Shown here: piece after piece, positions 27,001 through 35,185 of the stretch
Position numbering within the stretch: the first letter of the stretch is position 1
Layout: every line of letters begins with the position of its first letter
DNA from: an uncultured Bacteroidales bacterium
Lineage (GTDB): Bacteria > Bacteroidota > Bacteroidia > Bacteroidales > UBA932
Length of the DNA: 64,000 bases
Reading direction: 5' to 3'
Assembly (NCBI GenBank): GCA_945870315.1
Contig: CAMBRR010000002.1
Span: 1-64,000 of the forward strand
Translations under genes and position numbers: made by a program
Notes under the pieces: model-generated
What the model was told of the DNA's origin: nothing
Seen by the model: only the letters and a program-made list of their open reading frames with translations
Database searches by the model: none

Positions 27001-28089
27001 GGAATTCCGGAAGGCAAGCAGGGCAAGATATTCGAGCGGTTCTATCAGATTGAGAATGAACATATTGGAAGCGGAATCGGCTTGTCGTTGGTACACAGGT
27101 TAGTTGAGTTGCACCACGGACAGATACTTCTGGAAAGTCAGGTTGGGAAAGGTTCTGAATTCACAGTTCTCCTGCCTCAATCGCTGAAAGCATATTCAGA
27201 CGAGGAAATCGGGGACAATGGTGAAGAGGATGTCCATTCCATCAATGTCAAGGAAATGTACATCATCGATACTGACGACAAAGAAGATGTGGAAGATGGT
27301 ATTGAATCTTCCGGCCAATCAAGCAAGAAGAAGGGTAAGGTGCTGATTGTAGAGGATAATGAGGAAATCCGGAATTATATGTGCAGTGGCCTCGGGGAGA
27401 ATTTTGAAATCGTTACTGCAACCGACGGACTTGACGCCCTGGAGAAGATGAAGGAAGGATTGCCGGATGTTATAGTTACAGATATGATAATGCCGCGGCT
27501 GGATGGCCTCAAGTTCTGCTCAAGTATAAAACAGGATTCTGCATCAAGTGCAATTCCTGTAATTATGATTTCATCCAAAACAGAAAAGAAGGACCAGCTG
27601 GATGCGTTCAAGGCAGGTGCCGACGACTACATTGCCAAACCATTCTCTATCTCCGTGCTGAATGCAAAAATCTGCAATATGCTCAGGACAAGGGCCCGTC
27701 TGGTGGCAAAAACCACCAATTCGATGGAGATTGCGCCTGAAAAACTCGGCCTCAACGCAATGGATGAGCATATTCTGAACAAGGCAATAGACGTTGTGAT
27801 GCAACATCTGGACAAGGCTGAATTCTCGACCGAGGATTTCGCGAGGGAGATGGGAATGAGCCGATCCAACCTGCATCTCAAGCTCAAGGCTCTTACGGGT
27901 GAATCGGCTCTTGACTTCATCAGAAAGATTCGCTTCAAGGAAGCTGTCAGGCTGATTGAAGACGGAAGGTACAGCATATCACAGATTAGCGACAAGGTCG
28001 GCTTCACCAGTGCATCCTATTTCGCAACCAGCTTCAAGAAATATATGGGTTGCCTGCCTACCGAATGGGTACGGGAACACCGTAAGTAA
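24067..28089 (+). CDS. Hybrid two-component system regulator (HTCS) of the PUL
   Basis: This 1340-residue inner-membrane sensor-regulator has a signal/TM segment (LVTVLLCLLLGAGKAMSF) and a periplasmic part of two-component propeller repeats (LWIGT/LWAGT motifs, about 40-700) with a Y_Y_Y domain to about 765. A TM helix follows (about 772-798), then HisKA with His832 in SHEMRTPL, HATPase (GNLLLKISDTGTGIPEG), a receiver with Asp1139 (TDMIMPRLDG), and an AraC-type HTH at the C-terminus. HTCSs bind oligosaccharides in the periplasm and activate the adjacent PUL. The ATG at 24067 is chosen because it opens the signal sequence. It converges with susD, so it most likely acts on the divergent promoters near 37.4 and 37.6 kb. 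Confidence 0.95.
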   Translation: MKDTNHRLVTVLLCLLLGAGKAMSFTPDKIEFSHISTDDGLSQTTVFSCAQDSLGRMWFGTSDGLNCYNGYDFNIYRNNPSDSTSIAGNIIRKVYVDSQGRLWAGTAKGLSLYDTEKDSFRSLLTSDKAVTGIVEVSETKMMVVCAGEIKFFDTALWDFIDSETFHHVNVEATILHRDKDKIWIGTVSSGVLSWDIKENKTKKVAGLDNVRQVQCINYHKDTLWVATEGDGLWYAVPDKGTSGCFRHRNNDSGSISSNYVRTISSDTDGNLWVGTYNGLSIRYNGKFYNIECNPFTDGSLSQNSVRCIVRDRQGGMWLGTYFGGINYWHPLMNRFHSIRRKASGSSLNDNIVSCMAEDTDGTIWIGTNSGGVNHYNPEKGTFKVYSMSGQKDFVAESNDIKAIYISPDNYIYVGAHAGGLSAIDKKTGAITHFESTSPLGTPLNVYAIAPAGNSKLWIGTLEGIKLFDMKSKRFVDFDNSVFVQNAIKDILIDSEGRLWIGGENGVQVYRRAADGSMEVLKAGKGSVYADINVQCLFESSTGQVWAGTRTGLMSYNPRTDSVAVFTSRNGLPSEIIHSIEEDSFGRLWVSTDRGLSCMDTFSGKFHNFSSEDGLQSNYFNSGSSCRTSSGVMMFGGLSGITTFIPEEMEDNPFTPKPLLTGLKIFDTPVYPSDGSGILSKSITMTQKIVLKHNQNTISIDFAVTNYLSGKNNTFAYILEGYDPLWQYSNKRRSISWSNLKHGKYRFLVKAANNDGKWSEPTSLEIVIKPVWYQTIAAKCSYIMLIMMAFIFAYLSIIGKKNKEKAVELEKQEQAHQEDIQQMKMRFFINISHEMRTPLTLIINPLSEMIIRCNDTWMRNQLKYLERNAKRLLHLVNQLMDYRRAELGVFKLKVRQEDADRIIRENWSYYEKLAAKKKLKYTLTSDLEGKRVLVDGQYLELILNNLLSNAFKYTDSGSISLVARIDSGNLLLKISDTGTGIPEGKQGKIFERFYQIENEHIGSGIGLSLVHRLVELHHGQILLESQVGKGSEFTVLLPQSLKAYSDEEIGDNGEEDVHSINVKEMYIIDTDDKEDVEDGIESSGQSSKKKGKVLIVEDNEEIRNYMCSGLGENFEIVTATDGLDALEKMKEGLPDVIVTDMIMPRLDGLKFCSSIKQDSASSAIPVIMISSKTEKKDQLDAFKAGADDYIAKPFSISVLNAKICNMLRTRARLVAKTTNSMEIAPEKLGLNAMDEHILNKAIDVVMQHLDKAEFSTEDFAREMGMSRSNLHLKLKALTGESALDFIRKIRFKEAVRLIEDGRYSISQISDKVGFTSASYFATSFKKYMGCLPTEWVREHRK

Positions 28090-28118
28090 GGCAGGCAAGC
28101 CCAAGTTTGTCCTGGATA

Positions 28119-29825
28119 TTATCTCCAACCTTCATTCTGGACACATTTCGGCATCATATCCAAGTCGCGCTGCGGGATTGGAAGAACCTCGTGGCGTCCT
28201 TTGACGGTATATTCGGCAATGATGTAAAGCGACGGCATCTGATCGTGCCAGCTAACGCACTTGGAAACTGTTTCCATAACGGTTTCATAGTAAATACCCC
28301 AGCGAACGAGATCCTGCCTGCGGTGTCCCTCGAAAGCAAGCTCGTATGCACGCTCATTGCGGACAGCCTGTTGGAACTGTTCGTATCCCAGAGTATTTGC
28401 CACATCTGCCGCACCGGAAACATTCACAGGAAGACCATAACCACGGCGACGAACCATATTCAACGCAGAATAAGCATCTGTGGTTGGGCCCTTGTGCCAC
28501 TCGTTCAGAGCCTCGGCATAGAGCAGAAGCACATCCGAATAACGAAGAAGATACCAGTTCACATTCGACAAGTTGGCATCTGGAACCTGATCCTTTACAT
28601 ACCTTACAAGATCCCATTTCGCAGGGCAAAGAGTGTTGTTGAAAGGTTTTCTCCAATCTGGCTTGGCATTCTCATCAACTGCGATTTCCAAGGTCAGATC
28701 CTGCTTTGTTGAAGAACCTGTAGGAGTGTAAGTTCCGAGGGCAACCTTACCATTAGTCGTGTATTTATAGTCAGCAATGGAAATAGCCCAGCGTTTGTCG
28801 CCCGGTTCGGCATCCTTCCAGGCCTTTGCGAATGTCGGCATAGCCTTCCAGTTGGCTGCAATGCGGATAAAATCTCCGGCACCATCAGCAGCTGTGACAC
28901 CGTTCCATTTTCCGATTCGGCCTATAGGGTCATTTCCTGTGATTGTTGCAGTGTAGAAAGACACCTCAAGAAGGCTTTCTTCCGCATCCCAGGTATTGTT
29001 GCAGGTATTTTTCCAGAGCTGCTCATAGTCATTCAGAAGATGATGCTTGCCGGACTCCACAACTATCTTAGCTGTATTGGCGGCATCTTCCCACTTGCTC
29101 TCGTCCTTAATCGGATATCCTGCCCAGGTAGCATATACTTTTGCCAGAAGTCCGAGGGCTGTACCCTTTGACACACGATATTTCGAATCGGACCTGTACA
29201 CATCATCCACAGCCCAAGGGAGCACCTCAGAGGCATATTTCAAGTCCTCTTCAATGAACTCATACACCTCCACCGGATCCGGCTGTTCGAAAAGAGACGG
29301 GTGTATGAGAGATTCAGCAGTAGTTTTCATAAGCACCGGGTGACCATACCAGCGTACAAGTTCGAAATAGAACAAGGCACGGAGAGTACGAGCCTCTGCC
29401 ATATATATGGCTGCTAAATCCTTATTAGATTCATTCCACTCAGGAGCCTTGCGGGAAAGGTTCTCTATGAAGTCATTAGCATCATAGATTGCATTGTAGA
29501 GAGCTTTCCAAGAAGCCTCTACATAGCTGTTGGACGTAGAGAAAGTATTACTTGGCAGATCCCTCCAAGCGTTCGGAGTACTTCCTTCGACCTTGGCTAT
29601 GTCTGTACCGAGAGTGAAATACAACGATAGATTCATACCATACATTGCATCGTTCTGAAGGTTTCTGTAAACACCCAGGAGGACATTCTGAGCCTCAGCA
29701 GGGGTGTTCATATATTTATCCTTCTCAATTTCCATATAACTCTGTTCATCAAGAGAGCAGGAAACCAGGCTGAAAGCGGTTGCAAAAGCAATTAATATTC
29801 CTATATATTTTTTATTCATAATCAT
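28119..29825 (-). CDS. SusD/RagB-family glycan-binding lipoprotein
   Basis: This 568-residue outer-membrane lipoprotein (signal FATAFSLVSCSLDE) has the SusD N-terminal TPR region (TPAEAQNVLLGVYRNLQND) and the C-terminal block NERAYELAFEGHRRQDLVRWG followed by a PIPQRDLDMMP segment. SusD proteins sit on the cell surface as the lid of the SusC transporter and bind the glycan. It is the last gene of the operon PL12-SGBP-SusC-SusD, 11 bp after SusC. By context the ligand is probably heparan sulfate or heparin. Confidence 0.93.
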   Translation of the reverse strand: MIMNKKYIGILIAFATAFSLVSCSLDEQSYMEIEKDKYMNTPAEAQNVLLGVYRNLQNDAMYGMNLSLYFTLGTDIAKVEGSTPNAWRDLPSNTFSTSNSYVEASWKALYNAIYDANDFIENLSRKAPEWNESNKDLAAIYMAEARTLRALFYFELVRWYGHPVLMKTTAESLIHPSLFEQPDPVEVYEFIEEDLKYASEVLPWAVDDVYRSDSKYRVSKGTALGLLAKVYATWAGYPIKDESKWEDAANTAKIVVESGKHHLLNDYEQLWKNTCNNTWDAEESLLEVSFYTATITGNDPIGRIGKWNGVTAADGAGDFIRIAANWKAMPTFAKAWKDAEPGDKRWAISIADYKYTTNGKVALGTYTPTGSSTKQDLTLEIAVDENAKPDWRKPFNNTLCPAKWDLVRYVKDQVPDANLSNVNWYLLRYSDVLLLYAEALNEWHKGPTTDAYSALNMVRRRGYGLPVNVSGAADVANTLGYEQFQQAVRNERAYELAFEGHRRQDLVRWGIYYETVMETVSKCVSWHDQMPSLYIIAEYTVKGRHEVLPIPQRDLDMMPKCVQNEGWR

Positions 29826-29836
29826 ATCCTCCGATT

Positions 29837-32800
29837 TTAGAACTGAATGTCAAGACCCATTGTCAACACAAGGCTCTTAGGGTAGGCACCCCAATCGAAA
29901 CCTGGCGTAAGAGGGCTGCTGAGCATACTTACCTCAGGATCATATCCGCTGTACTTTGTAAGACAGAACAGATTCTGGGCACTTGCATAGATTCTGAGTT
30001 TGCTCACCCAAATTTTCTTGGTGAGTCTTTCAGGGATGGTGTATCCGAGGGTGATATTCTTCAGACGAAGGTAGGAACCATCTTCGATGAAACGAGATGA
30101 CACATCGTAAGGAATGTATCCGGTAGCGGAAGGGACCTTGTTGGATGCGTTGGTCGGAGTCCATCTGTCTGCAACTTCAGCCAGCATCTGGGTGCGTTCC
30201 ATCCTGGACTGAGTGAGGTAAAGCCTCATTGCATTATAGACATCGTTTCCTACGCTGAACTGGAGGAGGAAACTGAAGTCCACGCCATAGAACTGGAAGC
30301 GGTTGGTCATACCTCCGTAAAGGTCAGGGTAGCCGTTTCCGATGCTGGTCCTGTCATCTGGAGTAATCTTGCCGTCACCGTTGATATCCTTGTACTTGGT
30401 CATTCCCGGAACTGCATCATATCCTCTCGGACTGAGGTCTGCGACACCTTTCTTGAGCTTCATAGAGCCGTCTGGAAGCATATCGAAATCAGAGTACTGA
30501 TAAACTCCATCGAAAACATATCCATACATGTTTCCAAGTGATGAACCCACATAGGAGATGTAGTCATCCTGGGTGAAGTTGCTGTTAAAGCCGGACTTTC
30601 TGGTAATGTATGAAGTTCCGTCCTGAAGTGATACCAGGGTGTTCTTGATATATGAAAGATTGAAGTCAGTTGACCAGGAGAAATTGCGTCTGCTGAAATT
30701 TATGCTGTTTATGCTAAGTTCCACACCGGCGTTGCGAATCTTTCCGACATTCTGCCACTGACTGCTAAAACCTGTTACATAGGCGAGTTTCTGCTCGATG
30801 AGAAGGTCCTTGGTGTCCTTGACGAAACCATCTATGGTAAGGTTGAGACGGTTGTTGAAGAATCCGAGGTCGAGACCGACGTTGGTTGTCATAGAGCCTT
30901 CCCAGCGAAGGTCATAGTTTGCTATCTGCTTAGGAGTCAGGGCTGTATAGGTAGTGGATCCCATTCCGATACGGCTATCTGTATAGAGATCTATAGACAG
31001 ATAATTGGTGATTCTGTCATTTCCTACTGTTCCCCAGCCTGCCCTGAGTTTAAGTGTGGAAACATCCTTGACATCCTTCATCCAAGGCTCGTTCTTGATA
31101 TTCCAAGAGGCAGCGAATGACGGGAAGAATCCCCATTTGTGCTTTGGAGAGAACACCGTGGAAGCATCTGCACGGAAGGTAGCAGTGATCATATACTTGT
31201 CATCATAGCTATAGAAGCCTCTTGCGAAGAAGGATAGACGCATACTCTCTGTGCGGGTTGTACTTACCTTCGAAGGAGTAGCTCCAAGTCCGAGGTTGTC
31301 AGTTCCGAAATTCTCGAAAGGAAAATTCTTTGACTGTCCCAAAAGGGATTCGTAGCTGGTGGCTGCAGTTTCCTGACCAAGCATCACGTTCAGATTGTGT
31401 TTCTTCTTGAAACGGTTCTGATAGGTAAGAGTGTTGCTGACCTGCCAGCGCTTGTTCCTTGCCATAGTGGTTTCACCATAAGCTCCACCAGCGCGGTATG
31501 CATTGCTGGTCTTCTCATGGTAGAAGTTGTCACGCCTCTGATAGTTGGTATTGTAGGTTGCTGCTGACTTGAAAGAAAGCTGCTTGGTAAACTTGATGGT
31601 AGCTGCAAGGTTGCCAATCCACTGCTCCTGCCTTGTCTTCGTATCCACATTATCAGCCTGGATTATCGGGTTGATCCTGTTGGAATCGAAGTTGGATTCT
31701 GCCTGTGCAGTAGGGTCATACATAAGGTATCTCAAGTCATGCTGGCTGACTTTCAAGCCTCCGACAGGTCTGTAGGCTATGAGGTTGGCAAGCTGGCTAC
31801 CGCCAGTACCGATACCTGTCTTTGTGGAGTTGGTATAGTTGAGCGAGCCGTCAAGAACCAGCCACTTTGTCACATCCTGACGGATTTTCATACGGGCATT
31901 GTGTTTCTTGTAACCGCTGTTAGTGAAGATACCATCCTCATCAAAGTATGAATATGAAAGGGTGTACTGTGAGGACTTTGTACCGCCGCGTACGCTCACA
32001 TCGTGGTTCTGCGACCATGTAGGACGGAATGCCTCTGACTGCCAATCAATTGCATCTGGGAAATTGCGATAATCCTCAAGGCTCTGGTACTTGTATGGGT
32101 CTCCGTTGGAGTCGTTTCCGGCTTTGAAATATGTATCACCGTATTTGGAAGGGTTGGTCTCAAGCTGGAGAGCAACGAAATCGTATGCGCTGATGGTTTC
32201 CAATTTCTTGGAAAGCTGCCTGTAACTTGCCGAACCATTGTAGGAAATCTGCGGCATGCCTTCCCTACCCGATTTTGTTGTTACGAGTACGACACCGTTG
32301 GCAGCACGTGCTCCATAGATGGCAGATGCTGAAGCATCCTTGAGCACATCTATGGACTGGATGTCCTGACTTGCAAGGAAGTCGATGCTGGAAACCTCGA
32401 ATCCATCGACAATGAACAGAGGAGAGGAATCTCCGTTGACGGTTCCCACACCACGGATTTTAATATCATAACCGGCTCCCGGAGTACCATCGGAAGCGGT
32501 GATGTTCACACCGGCAATCTGTCCACCGAGGGCCTCCACTACAGAACTCGCCTTGAAATCCTTAAGAGATTTGTCGCTTATTGAAGATACCGAACCTGTG
32601 AGGTCGCTCTTCTTAACGGTGCCATATCCGATTACGACAACCTCCTCAAGGAGAGTGTTGTCCGGAAGAAGTTTGACATCTATAACCTTACGTCCACCGA
32701 CGGCGACTTCCTGAGTAGTATAACTGATATAGGAGAATGTCAACTTGGCATCAGATGGAACGCTGATGACATATTTTCCGTCAACGTCTGTTACAGTTCC

Positions 32801-32959
32801 GTTGTCAGTGCCGCTTTGAGATACACCAGCTGCAATGAGCGGCTGCCCGTTCTCATCGATGACTGTTCCACTGACCTTGATATTCTGCTGCGCAAATGTA
32901 GCTGTGCACAATAGCACTGCGGCAATGCAGACTAATATTCTATATGTATTTTTCATCAT
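29837..32959 (-). CDS. SusC/RagA-family TonB-dependent transporter
   Basis: This 1040-residue outer-membrane transporter has a signal peptide and an N-terminal carboxypeptidase-regulatory-like domain (VSGTVIDENGQPLIAAGV...). A TonB box region (LLEEVVVIGYGTVKKSDLTGSV) follows, then a plug with GQIAGVNITASDGTPGAGYDIKIRGVG and DVLKDASASAIYGARAANGVVLVTTK. The long beta-barrel ends LTMGLDIQF. It imports oligosaccharides released at the surface by the PL12 lyase, with SusD as lid. It lies 18 bp after the SGBP gene. Confidence 0.95.
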   Translation of the reverse strand: MMKNTYRILVCIAAVLLCTATFAQQNIKVSGTVIDENGQPLIAAGVSQSGTDNGTVTDVDGKYVISVPSDAKLTFSYISYTTQEVAVGGRKVIDVKLLPDNTLLEEVVVIGYGTVKKSDLTGSVSSISDKSLKDFKASSVVEALGGQIAGVNITASDGTPGAGYDIKIRGVGTVNGDSSPLFIVDGFEVSSIDFLASQDIQSIDVLKDASASAIYGARAANGVVLVTTKSGREGMPQISYNGSASYRQLSKKLETISAYDFVALQLETNPSKYGDTYFKAGNDSNGDPYKYQSLEDYRNFPDAIDWQSEAFRPTWSQNHDVSVRGGTKSSQYTLSYSYFDEDGIFTNSGYKKHNARMKIRQDVTKWLVLDGSLNYTNSTKTGIGTGGSQLANLIAYRPVGGLKVSQHDLRYLMYDPTAQAESNFDSNRINPIIQADNVDTKTRQEQWIGNLAATIKFTKQLSFKSAATYNTNYQRRDNFYHEKTSNAYRAGGAYGETTMARNKRWQVSNTLTYQNRFKKKHNLNVMLGQETAATSYESLLGQSKNFPFENFGTDNLGLGATPSKVSTTRTESMRLSFFARGFYSYDDKYMITATFRADASTVFSPKHKWGFFPSFAASWNIKNEPWMKDVKDVSTLKLRAGWGTVGNDRITNYLSIDLYTDSRIGMGSTTYTALTPKQIANYDLRWEGSMTTNVGLDLGFFNNRLNLTIDGFVKDTKDLLIEQKLAYVTGFSSQWQNVGKIRNAGVELSINSINFSRRNFSWSTDFNLSYIKNTLVSLQDGTSYITRKSGFNSNFTQDDYISYVGSSLGNMYGYVFDGVYQYSDFDMLPDGSMKLKKGVADLSPRGYDAVPGMTKYKDINGDGKITPDDRTSIGNGYPDLYGGMTNRFQFYGVDFSFLLQFSVGNDVYNAMRLYLTQSRMERTQMLAEVADRWTPTNASNKVPSATGYIPYDVSSRFIEDGSYLRLKNITLGYTIPERLTKKIWVSKLRIYASAQNLFCLTKYSGYDPEVSMLSSPLTPGFDWGAYPKSLVLTMGLDIQF

Positions 32960-32977
32960 TTCTGTGGTTTCAGATTA

Positions 32978-35149
32978 TTAGAATTGAGTGTCAAACCATA
33001 CGAAGAGCGGGAAGAGCCTGAACGGATCACCTGCTCCAGCAGGGTCTGTGCCAGTGTCAGCGAATGTAATCTGGCCAGTGAAGATACCGTTGGCATAACC
33101 GTCGTCATCCACGAATTTTTCAGGAGCTATATACAAGGCCCTGGTGTCCTGTTTTACATATCCTACTGTCTTGGAAATATGTTTCGGTCTTCCATAGCTT
33201 GAAATCGGATCTCTTGAGCCCTTGTTGTATGCAACTTTGATTGCAGTATAGTATGCATTCCATACATGGCCGAGGAATGTTAACTTATCAGTATCCGGTG
33301 CTCCGTTTTTATGGGCTGAAGGACCGTTGATATTCCAGTAGTTGAATGAACGTCTGAAGTCCATTGTAATCTTTGACAGTTCATCTGCAGTGAGTTCAGC
33401 TCCATTCTTCTTGATTACAGGAGGATTGGATGTCGTTCCTTCCTTCGGATTGCAAAGGATTGCAAACGGAGTATATTCAATTGTATAATCTCCTCTCAAA
33501 GTATTGAAATCGAAGAATACCGGTATCTTCATCGATGTCTCTCCCGATGTGCCGACTCCGGCCTTGACTGTCACGAAGACAAAATGCGCACGCATATCGG
33601 CGACCTTACCAGCGGCATACGAAGGATCTGTGGTTATGGTTCCGGTCTGGGCATCAATAGTTGCACACTTGGTATTGCTGCCTCCGCTGATTGCATAGGT
33701 TACCTCAACCCCTTCCTTGATGTCGGTGGCAGCAACAGGGATTTCGAGAGGGTCAGTGACTGAAACCCTGAACTGGTCTGCGTAATTTTCAGCAGGAGTA
33801 AGGCCGAGGTTGTTGCCCCAACGCACGTATGTGAATGCATAAGGGTTCTCTATGGTATTCCAATTGATTTCGGCAACCATGGAGCCTTTAGGGTTTTCGG
33901 CCTTAACCTTGAATGTGTAGTTTCCAAGTGCGATGGCATTCTTCTTAGCAACTGAAATTACACCTGTAGAAGCATCGATGGACATTTCTGAAAGTGTCTC
34001 AGGAAGGTCTTCGAAAGAGTATGTCACCTCGTCTCCGTCTTTTGCCAGAGGTTTGAGAGTAACCTTGGTACCCTGCCAAACTGTTGTATCGTTGTATTCA
34101 AATTTGGTGATAGGCGCTATATATTCCACAATCGTCAGTTTTAACACCTGATCAAAATCACGGCTGCCATAACTATTCTTTGCTGATACCGAAATGACGA
34201 TTTCCTCTCCTACGGCCAGGTCGTGGCCTTCTGCAAGAGTTATGACACCATTTGTCTTGTCTATGCTAACATATTCAGTCTGAGGGACGATGGACTTGAT
34301 GCTGAATTCAAGGTCTGTTGCCGAACCCATGAATTCAGGCACATTGGAAACAAATGCACGTTCTGCCTCAACCTTTGAGGACGAAGGTGTGTATGCAAGA
34401 GAGATTGGAGGTGATGCGATTTCTACAGTAAGAGCATCGGTGAAGATTCCCTCACTTGAATCCATTCCTACAACCATCGTAGTAAGCTTGAAATCAATCA
34501 CATATATACCAGCTTTGAAGGCACTGTTCTTGAGAATGCTAAATTTGCCAGTCTTGTCAATGCTAAAGAGTCCGCTCCAATCCTCGACAGGGGTGCCGTC
34601 CCTGCGGACACCGCATATAGTGTAGTTCTTGATGGAAATATGTTCTCCTTCAGTCTTTATCTGTGCGGTAGGCAATGCTTCATCAGAACCGATATTGGTA
34701 ACCTGGGAAAGCAAAAGGAGAATATTGTCAGGTTCCGCCGTAATTCCTTCCGGAATCGCCGGCATCATATTCACCACAATAGCATCCGGGAATTCATATC
34801 TCTGTCCTCTTACTGAGCAGGCTATGCTTATGCTGTATTTGCCGACAGCAGCAGCATCACTCTTCCTGATTTGGAATACTCCGTTATCCGGATCTATTGA
34901 AAAGAAATCAGCAGTAACTGGCTCTCCGTCAAGAGTCACTTTATAAACTTCAAAACTGCCTGGAGTGCCACCGTGCCAACTTGGAGTAAGGTCCATATTT
35001 GTGGACGGGCCTATGTCAGTAATGCCGGGATAGTAGAGAGCAAACTCTCCCGTGTCTGTCAGTGCCGAAGTACAGGACACAGCAGCCGAGATAATGGTCA
35101 GCAGGGCTATAATCGTGCCTGCAACCTTTCTGGTCATTGTTGTCAACAT
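32978..35149 (-). CDS. Surface glycan-binding lipoprotein with Ig/cadherin-like repeats
   Basis: This 723-residue lipoprotein (signal ALLTIISAAVSC) is built of four or five repeated beta-sandwich modules. Each contains a sentence like SIDPDNGVFQIRKSDAAAVGKYSISI, SIDKTGKFSILKNSAFKAGIYVIDF or SIDASTGVISVAKKNAIALGNYTFKV, the pattern of cadherin/putative-Ig modules. A distinct C-terminal domain (about 520-723) probably binds glycan and recalls the SGBP of the B. theta heparin locus. It lies between the PL12 lyase and SusC, the usual SGBP slot. No catalytic motif is seen. Confidence 0.85.
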   Translation of the reverse strand: MLTTMTRKVAGTIIALLTIISAAVSCTSALTDTGEFALYYPGITDIGPSTNMDLTPSWHGGTPGSFEVYKVTLDGEPVTADFFSIDPDNGVFQIRKSDAAAVGKYSISIACSVRGQRYEFPDAIVVNMMPAIPEGITAEPDNILLLLSQVTNIGSDEALPTAQIKTEGEHISIKNYTICGVRRDGTPVEDWSGLFSIDKTGKFSILKNSAFKAGIYVIDFKLTTMVVGMDSSEGIFTDALTVEIASPPISLAYTPSSSKVEAERAFVSNVPEFMGSATDLEFSIKSIVPQTEYVSIDKTNGVITLAEGHDLAVGEEIVISVSAKNSYGSRDFDQVLKLTIVEYIAPITKFEYNDTTVWQGTKVTLKPLAKDGDEVTYSFEDLPETLSEMSIDASTGVISVAKKNAIALGNYTFKVKAENPKGSMVAEINWNTIENPYAFTYVRWGNNLGLTPAENYADQFRVSVTDPLEIPVAATDIKEGVEVTYAISGGSNTKCATIDAQTGTITTDPSYAAGKVADMRAHFVFVTVKAGVGTSGETSMKIPVFFDFNTLRGDYTIEYTPFAILCNPKEGTTSNPPVIKKNGAELTADELSKITMDFRRSFNYWNINGPSAHKNGAPDTDKLTFLGHVWNAYYTAIKVAYNKGSRDPISSYGRPKHISKTVGYVKQDTRALYIAPEKFVDDDGYANGIFTGQITFADTGTDPAGAGDPFRLFPLFVWFDTQF

Positions 35150-35185
35150 AAATATAGAGGTTATTTGTTATCTAATATGTAGTTC